From the NCBI RefSeq assembly GCF_002257585.1, contig NZ_CP022743.1, positions 372,001-436,000 of the forward strand: a DNA stretch of 64,000 bases. Reading direction: 5' to 3'. This document shows, piece by piece, positions 17,016 through 25,915 of this stretch; positions within the stretch are counted from its first letter, which is position 1, and each line of letters begins with the position of its first letter. The position numbers and the translations under genes were made by a program. The notes beneath the pieces are model-generated. The model had not been told where the DNA came from, did not search any database, and saw nothing but the letters and a program-made list of their open reading frames with translations. Source of the DNA: Mucilaginibacter xinganensis. GTDB lineage: Bacteria > Bacteroidota > Bacteroidia > Sphingobacteriales > Sphingobacteriaceae.

Positions 17016-20000
17016 ATGAACACTACCGATAATTATGAGCTTTTAATTGAAAAGATCAACATCTTTATCAGGAAGTACTATTTCAATAATTTACTACGGG
17101 GGATCATTTTTTTGGGTGCGGGTTTGTTCTCGGCCTACGTAGTGATTACCCTTAGCGAATATTTTGGCAACTTTAATATTCTTTTTCGCACACTGCTTTT
17201 TTACCTTTTTATAGTGCTTAATGTTGGGCTTATCGCCTGGCTGATTGTGCCGTCGCTGCTGGCCTGGCTAAAGGTAGGTAAATCATTAACGCATGACGAA
17301 GCCGCCGCAATCATCGGCAAGCATTTTAACGATGTGCACGACAAGTTGCTGAATACCCTGCAGTTAAAAAAGCAAGCCGGCGAAGATGTGCAACACCGCG
17401 CGCTTATTGAAGCGAGCATCAATCAAAAGATAGAAACCCTAAAACCCGTTAGCTTTCCGTCGGCAATAAACCTGAAGGAGAACAGCAAATACCTTAAATG
17501 GGTGCTTTTTCCCGCAGGGTTAATCTGCGTCATCGCTTTTGCAGCACCATCTGTATTAACGGAAAGCACCAAAAGACTCATCCGGCATAACGAATATTTT
17601 GTGCCCGTGGCCCCGTTTAACTTTGTGCTGCAAAACAAAAGCCTTTCGGTGGTACAGGGTGAGGATTTACAGCTTGACCTTAAACTGGATGGCGATAAGC
17701 TGCCCGCTGATGTGTACGTGGAAACCGCCGGAACTTCCTTTAAGCTGGATAAGGAAAACATCAGCAAATTTCATTACCTGTTTACCAATTTACAGCAAAA
17801 TACCAGCTTCAGGCTCACGGCAAACGGCTTTACCTCGGCACCATACGAAATAAAAGTAAACCTGCGTCCGGCACTGCTGCATTTTGACGTGGCATTGAAT
17901 TACCCGGCCTATCTGCATAAAAAAAATGAAACGTTAAAAAATGCGGGCGACCTTACCATACCGGCAGGCACCATAGTTACCTGGACACTGCATACCCAAA
18001 ATGCTTCGGCACTGGTATTTAACATGAATGGAGCAGGCGGCAGGCTAACACCCGCCAATCCCGATGTTTTTGAGTATAGGGAGCGGATTGTAAAAAACAG
18101 CAGCTATAAAATAATACCCGTCAATAAAGAAGTTAACCGCATCGATTCTGCAAGTTACCGCGTTAATATAATTGCTGATGAAATGCCTTCCATACTGGTG
18201 GAGGAGAAGCAGGACTCGGTGAGCACGAAAACGCTTTATTTTAACGGGCGCATCCAGGATGATCATGGCTTTTCAGAACTTACTTTTCATTATTCGGTGG
18301 GGGCACCCGGGGATAAGGCGGGGTTAAAAAGTTACACCAAACAGGTTAAGGCAGATCTTGGCGCATCACAGGCAGACTTTTTTTATTACTGGAACCTAAA
18401 AGATCCCGGCATAAAACCCGGCGACCAGGTGACTTATTACTTTGAAGTTGCAGATAACGACGCAGTAACCGGGCCAAAGAAAGTGCGGTCGGCAGAGCGG
18501 ACGCTGAATGTGCCTGATGCAAAGGAACTGAACGAGCAGCTGAATGCCGGGACACAGGTGGTTAAACAAAAAATGGAATCGGCTATTAAGCTGGCCGGGC
18601 AAATTGAAAAGGATGCGCAGAAACTCAACCAGCTGCTGCTAAATAGAAACACGCTTTCGTTTGATGAGAAAAAACAGATCCAGGACCTGCTGCAAAAACG
18701 GAAGGACCTGGAAGACCTGGTGAAGGAAGTGCAGGCCGATAATAAAAAGAACTTGTATAACCGGCAGGAAAACCAGAAGCAGGACAAAGACCTTGCTGAC
18801 AAGCAAAAGCAGATGGAGCAGCTGCTGAACAGCGTGCTTGACCCTAAAATGCAGGAGATGCTGCAGCGCCTGCAGGAAATGATGGAGCAGGAACAAAAGG
18901 AAGGTGCCCGCGACGAGCTGCAAAAGATGCAGGGCGACAACAAATCGCTGAAGAGAGAACTGGACAGGATGCTGGAGCTATATAAAAAATTGGAATTTGA
19001 ACAAAAACTGAATCAGCAGGTTGATGAGTTGAATAAATTATCGGGAGAACAGGACAAACTGTCGGAACAGGCAAAACAACCTAATGCAGATCAGGAGGGA
19101 TTACAGAAAGAGCAACAAAAATTGAATAACAATTTTCAGGACATTAAAAAAGCATTAGGCGACCTGAAAAAAACCAATGAGCAGGCGGAGCACAAGCAAC
19201 CGTTTGACGACCCGCAGAAGGAAGAGCAAAGCATTGAGCAGCAAATGGAGAAAAGCAGCGATGCGCTTAAAAAGAACGATTCGAAAAAGGCAGCACAATC
19301 ACAAAAACAGGCGGCAAAAGAAATGAAGCAGCTGGCAGATAAGATGCAGCAGAAAGAATCGGAGGGAGAAGAAAGTGAAAATGCAATTAATGCGCAACAA
19401 TTACGCGAATTATTAAAAAATCTCGTTAATAGTTCATTCGCGCAGGAAAAAGTGATGCAGACGTTAAAGAACACCAATCCATCTGATCCTAATTATATCC
19501 AACTGGCGCAAAGTCAGAAAAGTATAAAGGATAACCTGAAAACGGCCGAAGACAGCTTGTATGCACTGAGCAGGAAGGTGCCGCAGATTCAGAGCACAGT
19601 GAACACAGAGGTGGAGAGCATTAATACCCATATTGATGGCGCGCTCGAAAACCTGGGCGACCGGCGCACTCCCGAAGCCCTGCGCAACCAGCAATATGCC
19701 ATGACCAGCATGAATAACCTGGCGCTTTTATTAAGCGAGGCGCTTGACCAGCTGCAGAACATGAAGAAAAAAGGCGGCAGCGGTAAAGGCAAGGGAAAAA
19801 AGCAATCGGTATCGCAACTGGCTAAGATGCAGCAGCAGCTGAACCAAAACATGCAAAAAGCCCGGGAGCAGATGCAGCAGCAGGGGAACCAGGGAAAAAG
19901 TTCAGGGGGCAGCAATGGGAAAATAAGCGAACAATTAGCTAAATTAGCGCGTCAGCAACAGGAGATAAGAGAGGCGTTACAGCAGATAAACCGCGAGGAT

Positions 20001-20351
20001 AATAAGGGCGGCACGGGCGGTTTGGGAAATTTGGATAAAATTTCGAAAGAAATGGAACAAACGGAGCGCGATCTCGTAAACAGGAGAATTACGGAGGATG
20101 CCATTAAAAGGCAGCAGCAAATTCAAACCAGGTTACTGGAGGCTGAAAAGGCTGAACAGGAGCGGGAACAGGATCAGCAACGCGAAAGCAAAGCGGGTAA
20201 AGATGTTCCTCCGGGATATATAAAAGCATTGCAGGAATACCAGCAAACCAAAGAAAAACAAATAGAACAGGTACGGACCGTTCCGCCTGAACTTAATTTT
20301 TATTATAAATTAAAAATAAAATCATACTTTGATCTACTCAACGCTAAATGA
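17016..20351 (+). CDS. DUF4175 giant membrane/coiled-coil protein
   Basis: 1,111 residues. There are two or three N-terminal transmembrane helices (about 22-42, 52-80 and 158-176), then a beta-rich region to about residue 500 (with VYYFEVADND-like Ig-type text). A very long Gln/Lys/Glu-rich coiled coil runs from about 510 to 1,090 (MQEMLQRLQEMMEQEQKEG and similar). This is the DUF4175 architecture common in Bacteroidota; function is unknown, but a membrane-anchored scaffold in the periplasm is likely. It is followed one base later by an anti-sigma-like kinase gene and then ybeY, a tight operon. Confidence 0.88.
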   Translation: MNTTDNYELLIEKINIFIRKYYFNNLLRGIIFLGAGLFSAYVVITLSEYFGNFNILFRTLLFYLFIVLNVGLIAWLIVPSLLAWLKVGKSLTHDEAAAIIGKHFNDVHDKLLNTLQLKKQAGEDVQHRALIEASINQKIETLKPVSFPSAINLKENSKYLKWVLFPAGLICVIAFAAPSVLTESTKRLIRHNEYFVPVAPFNFVLQNKSLSVVQGEDLQLDLKLDGDKLPADVYVETAGTSFKLDKENISKFHYLFTNLQQNTSFRLTANGFTSAPYEIKVNLRPALLHFDVALNYPAYLHKKNETLKNAGDLTIPAGTIVTWTLHTQNASALVFNMNGAGGRLTPANPDVFEYRERIVKNSSYKIIPVNKEVNRIDSASYRVNIIADEMPSILVEEKQDSVSTKTLYFNGRIQDDHGFSELTFHYSVGAPGDKAGLKSYTKQVKADLGASQADFFYYWNLKDPGIKPGDQVTYYFEVADNDAVTGPKKVRSAERTLNVPDAKELNEQLNAGTQVVKQKMESAIKLAGQIEKDAQKLNQLLLNRNTLSFDEKKQIQDLLQKRKDLEDLVKEVQADNKKNLYNRQENQKQDKDLADKQKQMEQLLNSVLDPKMQEMLQRLQEMMEQEQKEGARDELQKMQGDNKSLKRELDRMLELYKKLEFEQKLNQQVDELNKLSGEQDKLSEQAKQPNADQEGLQKEQQKLNNNFQDIKKALGDLKKTNEQAEHKQPFDDPQKEEQSIEQQMEKSSDALKKNDSKKAAQSQKQAAKEMKQLADKMQQKESEGEESENAINAQQLRELLKNLVNSSFAQEKVMQTLKNTNPSDPNYIQLAQSQKSIKDNLKTAEDSLYALSRKVPQIQSTVNTEVESINTHIDGALENLGDRRTPEALRNQQYAMTSMNNLALLLSEALDQLQNMKKKGGSGKGKGKKQSVSQLAKMQQQLNQNMQKAREQMQQQGNQGKSSGGSNGKISEQLAKLARQQQEIREALQQINREDNKGGTGGLGNLDKISKEMEQTERDLVNRRITEDAIKRQQQIQTRLLEAEKAEQEREQDQQRESKAGKDVPPGYIKALQEYQQTKEKQIEQVRTVPPELNFYYKLKIKSYFDLLNAK

Positions 20352-20352
20352 C

Positions 20353-20775
20353 ATGGACCAATCAAATGTTCAAGCAAACGAACTGTACACTTTACAGCTT
20401 CCTTCAAAAATGGAAAGCATAACGCTGCTGGAAAATTTGATAGAAGAAATTGCCGATAAACACAAAATAAGTGAAGATACCTTTGCTAACATGATGACAT
20501 GTCTTAGCGAGGCGGCCAACAATGCGATTGTGCACGGCAATAAGCTTGATGAAAGTAAAAAAGTAATTGTGAATGCCGACGTAGAAGGCAAACGCATTAT
20601 CTGGACGGTTACTGACCAGGGACAGGGCTTTAATTACAGCCAGCTGCCTGACCCTACTGCTCCCGAAAACTTGGAGAGCCTTACCGGGCGCGGCGTGTTT
20701 ATTATTAAACACCTGGCAGACCAATGCATATTTAACACCAGCGGTAACGAGGTTGAACTTCACTTTAAGATATAA
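20353..20775 (+). CDS. RsbW-like ATP-binding protein (HATPase_c_2, anti-sigma kinase family)
   Basis: 140 residues from ATG 20353; a TTG at 20329 would overlap the previous gene and is less likely. GHKL motifs are clear: N-box EAANNAIVHGNK, G1 box TDQGQGF, and G2 box GRGVFIIKHLAD. Such proteins (RsbW/SpoIIAB type) phosphorylate an anti-sigma-antagonist or bind a sigma factor. No STAS-domain partner or PP2C phosphatase gene is adjacent, so its partner is elsewhere. It begins one base after the DUF4175 stop and overlaps ybeY by one base (TAATG). Confidence 0.9.
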   Translation: MDQSNVQANELYTLQLPSKMESITLLENLIEEIADKHKISEDTFANMMTCLSEAANNAIVHGNKLDESKKVIVNADVEGKRIIWTVTDQGQGFNYSQLPDPTAPENLESLTGRGVFIIKHLADQCIFNTSGNEVELHFKI

Positions 20776-21206
20776 TGCCGGCAATACAGTTTTTTGAAGA
20801 AGACATCACTTATAAATTAAAAAACAAAACAGCCGTGCGCGGCTGGATTACCGAAACCATTCACGCCGAAGGATACAAATTAAAGGAACTTACCTACGTG
20901 TTTTGTTCAGACAGTTACCTGCTGCAGATTAACCAGCAGTATCTTGACCATGACACTTACACCGATATTATAACTTTTGATAACTCGGAGATCGCCGGCA
21001 CCATAGTTGGCGATATTTTTATTTCTATTGACCGCATCCGCGAAAACGCAGTAAAATACAGCCATTCCGAAGCCGACGAGCTGCACCGCGTTATTATACA
21101 CGGCGCCCTGCACCTGCTGGGTTATACCGACAAATCCATCCCCGAAAAGAAAAAAATGACATTAAAAGAGGATTTCTATTTGAATAAGCGCAGCTTTATT
21201 AGCTAA
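20775..21206 (+). CDS. ybeY: Endoribonuclease YbeY (rRNA maturation factor)
   Basis: 143 residues. The UPF0054 core HRVIIHGALHLLGYTD near the C-terminus carries the first two zinc-binding histidines. The usual third histidine of HGxLHLxGYDH is not seen; the position is occupied by a TD pair, as in a group of Bacteroidota homologues I recall. YbeY processes the 16S rRNA 3' end and takes part in ribosome quality control. It is translationally coupled to the upstream RsbW-like gene, the last of a three-gene operon. Confidence 0.93.
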   Translation: MPAIQFFEEDITYKLKNKTAVRGWITETIHAEGYKLKELTYVFCSDSYLLQINQQYLDHDTYTDIITFDNSEIAGTIVGDIFISIDRIRENAVKYSHSEADELHRVIIHGALHLLGYTDKSIPEKKKMTLKEDFYLNKRSFIS

Positions 21207-21366
21207 ATTTACTTTTTGTGATTTGGTGCGGAGGCTTAAGCAAGCAAGATGTTTTGCTACCGTTAATAGGTGTCCCGCCATTCAGAAATACAAAAGAGCC
21301 TTTAAGGCAACTCACCAATAGAAATAACAGTATATTAAAATACACTAAAACCAATTTTTTAATACC

Positions 21367-21879
21367 ATGAAAATACTTGCTCTAATTTTAGCCCTAACAT
21401 TTTTGCCGGCTGCAAAATCAGTTTATGATTTTAAACTGAAAACTATTGATGGCGAGGCTTTTTCCCTGGCCAAATACAAAGGTAAAAAGGTGCTGGTAGT
21501 TAATACCGCTTCAAAATGCGGCTTTACCCCACAGTACAAAGAATTACAGAAACTGGCCGATCAGTACAAAGATAAGCTGGTTGTGGTAGGTTTTCCGGCC
21601 AATAACTTTGGCCAGCAGGAGCCCGGTGCAAATACTGAGATCAAATCATTCTGCGAAAAAAACTACGGAGTTACCTTCCCGCTTAGCGAAAAAGTTAGCG
21701 TAAAAGGCGATGACATCGACCCTTTGTTTAAATACTTAACAGAGGCGCCAAACCCCGATTTTACAGGCGAGATCAAATGGAACTTCGAGAAATTCCTGAT
21801 CGACGAAAATGGTAAACTGATCCACCGCTTCCGCTCGGCAACTACACCATTATCTGCTGATATTACAAAATACCTGTAA
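21367..21879 (+). CDS. Glutathione-peroxidase-family protein (thioredoxin-fold)
   Basis: 170 residues with an N-terminal signal peptide (MKILALILALTFLPAAKS), so probably periplasmic. The active site NTASKCGFTPQY has cysteine rather than selenocysteine, and the partner residues Gln (FPANNFGQQEPG) and Trp (IKWNFEKFL) are in place. The family reduces hydroperoxides, in bacteria usually with thioredoxin as electron donor. A clear terminator follows, so it is a single-gene transcript. Confidence 0.92.
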   Translation: MKILALILALTFLPAAKSVYDFKLKTIDGEAFSLAKYKGKKVLVVNTASKCGFTPQYKELQKLADQYKDKLVVVGFPANNFGQQEPGANTEIKSFCEKNYGVTFPLSEKVSVKGDDIDPLFKYLTEAPNPDFTGEIKWNFEKFLIDENGKLIHRFRSATTPLSADITKYL

Positions 21880-21903
21880 GCAATAGCGTTTAAGAATTTT
21901 TTG

Positions 21904-21933
21904 AAAGCTCCCGGTAACCCCGGGGGCTTTTTT
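21904..21933 (+). terminator. Rho-independent terminator after glutathione peroxidase
   Basis: Stem AAAGCTCCCGG (21904-21914) / CCGGGGGCTTT (21920-21930) with one G-T pair and a 5-nt loop, followed by T's to 21933. Confidence 0.9.
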
Positions 21934-22036
21934 ATGCAATACCGAACCGGTTAATATTTTCAGGAATATTTTGAAATAGATTGGTTTTTAGTAACTTTAG
22001 TTATTGATACCAAACCTTTTACAAAATTAGTACCTG

Positions 22037-22378
22037 ATGCCTACACAAATTATTACCACCGACGGCACAACCAACCCGGTTATGCTCTCTGTACAGGAAG
22101 TACAGGGCCACCGTATAAATACGGTAATTATGGTAAACCACTTAGTGGTGGCTACCATCGACAATAATTTTGCCAGCCACATTGTTGGAACCAACAACGG
22201 CCTTAAGGGCAATACGGTAACAGTTACTACCACTTCGTTAAAAGTAACACCTTCAAATAATACGGAAGTAGATTTTACATTAGATGGCGCAGGGCCACAG
22301 CAAATTGACGCCGACAAGTTGCAATTTCCACCGGGTATTAGCGCGGTGCCGCATTTTATGACCTATTTTATGGTTTAA
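22037..22378 (+). CDS. Hypothetical protein upstream of a predicted outer-membrane protein
   Basis: 113 residues, not recognised. It has no signal peptide, no cysteine and no membrane segment, and is rich in Thr/Val with predicted short beta strands (NTVTVTTTSLKVTPSN). The sequence PQQIDADKLQFPPG precedes a hydrophobic C-terminus. The ATG at 22037 is 10 bp-coupled to the next gene (its stop lies just before the 22389 start), so the two probably share a transcript. Function is unknown. Confidence 0.65.
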   Translation: MPTQIITTDGTTNPVMLSVQEVQGHRINTVIMVNHLVVATIDNNFASHIVGTNNGLKGNTVTVTTTSLKVTPSNNTEVDFTLDGAGPQQIDADKLQFPPGISAVPHFMTYFMV

Positions 22379-22388
22379 ACCTACCGCA

Positions 22389-23645
22389 ATGAAAATTAAA
22401 ACTTTATTTTTCTGCATCCTGCTGATTGCAGGGAGCAGTCGGCTATTTGCTCAACAAAAAGATACCGTGGTAAATTTCGATCAGCTTCGGGCGCCATCAT
22501 CACCGGCGTTTAATTTGCTTGGGATTTCGCCTAATGACATTGAACGCCCCAAAAACCCTACAGATTTTGCCTTTTCGGTAGGTAACGCCAGTAATGGCCT
22601 TTCAACAGTTCCTAAAAGCTATGCACTGGAAATGTCACCCTTTTGGGTTTTTGGCGGCAAAAGCACGTTTGAGCAGTTTATTGACAACAAGAACATCGGC
22701 AATAACATTAAGCAAACATTGGTTTTTTCGCTGGGATCAACCACCGCAAGGTCAGTGAAGGATTCTGCTGAATTCAGGCAGATTGGTATTTCTGTTAAGT
22801 TTTCCATCCTGCGGGGAAAAGTTGGTTACGAGTTTACCAAATGGGATAAAGAGGCCAGTAAATACCTGGCGGAGTACGGTACGTTTTACGGACACATCAG
22901 GGATAGCCTCACTGCGGCTAACCAGGCGGCTATTGACCCCTTATTAAAGCTATACGTGCAATATAAAACTACCGACCCGGATAAGGCTGCGGCGATATTA
23001 AAAGCGGTGCAGGCCATGAATGATGCGCTGGATGTAAAGGTAAGAGTGTTGGCACAGGATACTACCACTTCAAAAAACAAGGTATGGCTGGCTAAACTGG
23101 CCCAGCTTTCTTCACAAACCGCTTTCAGGCGGTACGGGTTTACCATGGACTGGGCGGCGGGTACGGTTATAGATTTCCCCGACAGCTCGTTTAACCGCAG
23201 CTACCTCTCGAAATTTGCTACCTGGCTTACCTTTGGGTACGAATGGCAAAACGGCAACAACGCCATGTTTTTGGTACGTTATGCCGCTAACTTTAACCGC
23301 TTTTACCGTAACGACCTGAACCTGGTGGTAAAGGACATTGACATTGGCGACCTTGACCTGGGTCTGCGCGTGTATAAAGACTTTACGGACAAGCTAACCC
23401 TGTCTGCCGAATACATTACCCGGCTGCCTTTTTACAGTGACGCTACCCTGAAAAGCAATATGATAGCAACCCCGTCACGCACAGATAAGTACGATTTCTC
23501 ACTGAACTACAAGCTGGCCAAAAACCAGAACATATCATTTACCTATGGCAAAAACTTTGATAACGTGGTAACCAAATCAGGTAATTTAATTGCAGCGGTA
23601 AACTATATGATTGGCCTCGGCTCGGCGCGCGGGCTGAGCAGGTAA
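22389..23645 (+). CDS. Predicted outer-membrane beta-barrel protein, unknown function
   Basis: 418 residues with a signal peptide (MKIKTLFFCILLIAGSSRLFA-QQ). No known domain is recognised. The C-terminal half shows alternating hydrophobic strands ending in aromatic or hydrophobic residues (KYDFSLNYKLAKNQNISFTY and others), consistent with a beta-barrel. The middle (about 150-240) is helical (AAILKAVQAMNDALDVKVRV). It is co-transcribed with the small upstream gene; the repeat-rich 680-bp gap follows. The barrel assignment is inference. Confidence 0.7.
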   Translation: MKIKTLFFCILLIAGSSRLFAQQKDTVVNFDQLRAPSSPAFNLLGISPNDIERPKNPTDFAFSVGNASNGLSTVPKSYALEMSPFWVFGGKSTFEQFIDNKNIGNNIKQTLVFSLGSTTARSVKDSAEFRQIGISVKFSILRGKVGYEFTKWDKEASKYLAEYGTFYGHIRDSLTAANQAAIDPLLKLYVQYKTTDPDKAAAILKAVQAMNDALDVKVRVLAQDTTTSKNKVWLAKLAQLSSQTAFRRYGFTMDWAAGTVIDFPDSSFNRSYLSKFATWLTFGYEWQNGNNAMFLVRYAANFNRFYRNDLNLVVKDIDIGDLDLGLRVYKDFTDKLTLSAEYITRLPFYSDATLKSNMIATPSRTDKYDFSLNYKLAKNQNISFTYGKNFDNVVTKSGNLIAAVNYMIGLGSARGLSR

Positions 23646-23676
23646 AGGGCCTCTTTTGTCTTCCTTCGGCATCCGG

Positions 23677-23788
23677 CAAAGCGTTCCACTTTGCACAACG
23701 GAACGGGTGGAACAAAGTGAAACACGTTGATTATTAACTATTTAACAATTTTGCATAATTGAATGGCCTGATAATCAGCGTGTTTCAC
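23677..23788. repeat. Hairpin-forming intergenic repeat, copy A
   Basis: It begins near CAAAGCGTTCC and ends with TGTTTCAC. GTGAAACACGTTGATTAT (23717-23734) pairs with ATAATCAGCGTGTTTCAC (23771-23788); 17 of 18 positions are Watson-Crick and the remaining one is a G-T wobble. Copy B follows 55 bp downstream. Confidence 0.65.
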
Positions 23789-23843
23789 TAATTATTATTT
23801 AATAAATCTTGCGAAAACCGGGATTAAGCGCTCCTCATGCCCG

Positions 23844-23964
23844 TAAAGCGTTCCATTTTACACGCGGAACACCCGGAATGCTGTAAAAAATCATGATAAT
23901 CAGCATATTAACTATTTATGCAGGATTAAAATTGCGTAAATAGTTGTTAATCAGTATGTTTCAC
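23844..23964. repeat. Hairpin-forming intergenic repeat, copy B
   Basis: Shares TAAAGCGTTCC-like, CGGAAC, TATTAACTATTTA and TGTTTCAC blocks with copy A in the same order, with small indels. Its own stem is AACTATTTA (23910-23918) / TAAATAGTT (23937-23945). Confidence 0.6.
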
Positions 23965-24087
23965 CAATATCCGGTAATGCGCCATTGTTGGTGTTCGGAA
24001 GAATCAAAATATGATAAATTAACCCTTTGTCATCCTGAGTTATAAAATTTCGCGAAATTATGAAGGGTAAATTACAAGAGGGGCCCT

Positions 24088-24193
24088 GTCATGGTGAGCT
24101 TGTCGAACCACTACGCGGGCAAAGGCCGCTGCACCATGCTTAGCACACGGACAGGCCACTGTGCACGTCGCCCTTCGACAGGCTCAGGGTGAC
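24088..24193. repeat. REP-like inverted repeat (TGAGCTTGTCGAA / TTCGACAGGCTCA)
   Basis: The left arm is GTCATGGTGAGCTTGTCGAA (24088-24107) and the right arm CTTCGACAGGCTCAGGGTGAC (24173-24193), an imperfect inverted repeat. The same TCATGCTGAGCTTGTCGAA-type sequence is a common dispersed intergenic element in many bacteria. Confidence 0.7.
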
Positions 24194-24327
24194 ACCCCCG
24201 CTCCCGCAAGGGTCCACCCTTGTGGTCCGCGTTTAGGTAGCCACCATGCAATGTTGGATAAAGCTTAAGCAGAAACACATTATTATCTCTTCACACAAAC
24301 CAGCTATTTGTTACTGAAGGAATCAGG

Positions 24328-24693
24328 TCAGGCGGCCAGCTGGTATGCTACCTTTTGCAGCAGGCTCTTAATGTCAAAGGGTTTGATCAGTAAGTCGTCG
24401 GGAGCCCCCTGTTTGTGCAGACCGGCGTTAGCGGCTTCATCGCCTGAGCACATAATAACGGGCAGCATGGCGGTGGTTTTGTTCAGTTTAATAAGCTGGC
24501 AGATCTCGGGGCCGGTTATGTCGGGCAACCGCGCATCCAGGATAATCAAATCGGGGTGTTCCGCTTTAATCTGCTCAAATATTTCGCTGCCGCTGCATGC
24601 TGCAAACACCTCGTAGCCGCTATTGATAAGGATATAGGTCATCACCTCTATCATTAACATATTATTATCAACTATTAAGATCTTCTTTGCCAT
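24328..24693 (-). CDS. Orphan single-domain response regulator
   Basis: 121 residues from the ATG at 24693 (MAKKILIVDNN); an ATG at 24699 adds two residues. It is a lone receiver domain: the acidic site is D9, with N10 in the place of the second acidic residue, the phosphoacceptor is D53 (IILDARLPD), then S in MCSGDEA and the lysine in LIKPFD. There is no output domain and no histidine kinase next to it, so the kinase partner must be elsewhere. The replaced second acid could alter metal binding and phosphorylation. It stands alone on the minus strand. Confidence 0.88.
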   Translation of the reverse strand: MAKKILIVDNNMLMIEVMTYILINSGYEVFAACSGSEIFEQIKAEHPDLIILDARLPDITGPEICQLIKLNKTTAMLPVIMCSGDEAANAGLHKQGAPDDLLIKPFDIKSLLQKVAYQLAA

Positions 24694-24823
24694 AACCATG
24701 CTGCGTTACTATGCAGTTATTAGCAATTATGCAAAGGGTATGCCATATATGCCTCTTTGTGTTTTTAAGTGCCTGTTTTTAAGGATTTAACAAAACAATG
24801 ACGTATTTTACAGTCAAATATTA

Positions 24824-24845
24824 AATTGCTTTTTATAGCGCAATT
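24824..24845. promoter_or_regulatory. Inverted repeat AATTGC/GCAATT before LacI-type gene
   Basis: A 6-bp perfect inverted repeat (24824-24829, 24840-24845), 50 bp before the regulator's start and overlapping its promoter region. It is a possible autoregulatory operator. Confidence 0.35.
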
Positions 24846-24857
24846 GATTGCTTTTAT

Positions 24858-24865
24858 TACATTTG
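24858..24865 (+). promoter_or_regulatory. Bacteroidota -7 box TACATTTG
   Basis: Exact TAnnTTTG match 30 nt before the ATG at 24896; no clear -33 TTG. It supports the ATG at 24896. Confidence 0.5.
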
Positions 24866-24895
24866 AAAGGCAAAAGAAAACAACTCAGGAATAAA

Positions 24896-25909
24896 ATGGA
24901 TAATATTAATATCAAGATACTGGCAAAGGAGCTTAACATATCAACCTCTACTATTTCCAGGGCATTTAACGGCAATTCTGATATTAATAAGGACACAAAG
25001 GAGAAGATCCTGGCGTATGCCCGCGAGCATAACTTTTTGCCCAACCATTACGCCAGTAACCTGCGCGATAAAAAGAGCCGCACACTGGCCGTGATTATCC
25101 CCGAAATTACCAACGAATTTTTTTCGCAGGCCATTAACGGCATTGAGGAAGTGGCCCGTAAAAAGGGTTTCTACATCCTGCTGTACCGCACGGACGATGT
25201 TTTTGAAAAAGAGGTGTCTTTTGTAAGCTACCTGAACAACGGCAAGGTGGATGGCATTATCATGTCGGTTTCCGGCGAGGCTAACGACCACAACTACCTG
25301 CGCAAGCTGGAACAAAAGAATATCCCCGTAGTGTTTTTTGACCGTGTTTATGAAGATATTGATGCCGCCAAAGTTACCACCAATGACTATGACAGCAGCT
25401 TTGCCGCTACCGAACACCTGATTGAAACGGGCTGCAAAAAGATAGCCTACCTGGTGGTAAACAAAAGCATCTCTATTGGTAAGGTGCGGATGCAGGGGTA
25501 TGTTGATGCGCTGCAAAAGCACAACATCTCATTTGTGGATGAGCTGGTGATTGATTGCAGTAACGATGAAAAGGAAAACTTTGTGATTATTAAGAAGGTG
25601 CTGGAAGACATCAAGCCCGACGGGATCTTCAGTTCGGTGGAGCGTTTGGCCTTTGCTACCTACTATGTGTGTAACGATATAAACCTCAACATCCCCCGCG
25701 ACCTGAAAGTGATCAGTTTCTCCAGCCTGGGGATTGCCCCGCTGCTTTGTCCGCCACTTTCAACCATTACCCAGCCGGCCTACGAAATGGGCATTAAAGC
25801 CGCTACCCTGCTGTTTGATGAATTGGAAAGCAAGGGTCAGCCTATTACCAAAAAGGTGCATGTGCTTAAATCAAAGCTGTTTATCCGGAAATCGTCTTCG
25901 GGGGTGTAG
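24896..25909 (+). CDS. LacI-family transcriptional regulator
   Basis: 337 residues from ATG 24896 (MDNINIKILAKELNISTSTI); the frame opens earlier, but the promoter box lies there. The N-terminal HTH IKILAKELNISTSTISRAFN and hinge YAREHNFLPNHYASNLR are typical, followed by a periplasmic-binding-protein-like ligand domain (TLAVIIPEITNEFFSQAING). Such Bacteroidota regulators usually control sugar uptake or utilisation; no transporter is adjacent, so the target is unknown. It is convergent with the GT51 gene 12 bp away. Confidence 0.9.
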   Translation: MDNINIKILAKELNISTSTISRAFNGNSDINKDTKEKILAYAREHNFLPNHYASNLRDKKSRTLAVIIPEITNEFFSQAINGIEEVARKKGFYILLYRTDDVFEKEVSFVSYLNNGKVDGIIMSVSGEANDHNYLRKLEQKNIPVVFFDRVYEDIDAAKVTTNDYDSSFAATEHLIETGCKKIAYLVVNKSISIGKVRMQGYVDALQKHNISFVDELVIDCSNDEKENFVIIKKVLEDIKPDGIFSSVERLAFATYYVCNDINLNIPRDLKVISFSSLGIAPLLCPPLSTITQPAYEMGIKAATLLFDELESKGQPITKKVHVLKSKLFIRKSSSGV

Positions 25910-25915
25910 CTAATA

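Larger units (their letters stand above)
23646..24327. other. Repeat-rich intergenic region
   Basis: 682 bp with no plausible gene. It holds two degenerate copies of a hairpin-forming repeat (23677-23788 and 23844-23964), a palindrome AATTTCGCGAAATT (24046-24059) inside a degenerate CATCCTGAG-type repeat, and an inverted repeat of the GTCGAA/TTCGAC REP-like class (24088-24193). Confidence 0.7.

Noticed and set aside
18437..18943. Long minus-strand frame inside the DUF4175 gene
   Set aside because: It is antisense to a glutamine/lysine-rich coiled coil, which makes long serine/cysteine-rich shadow frames.
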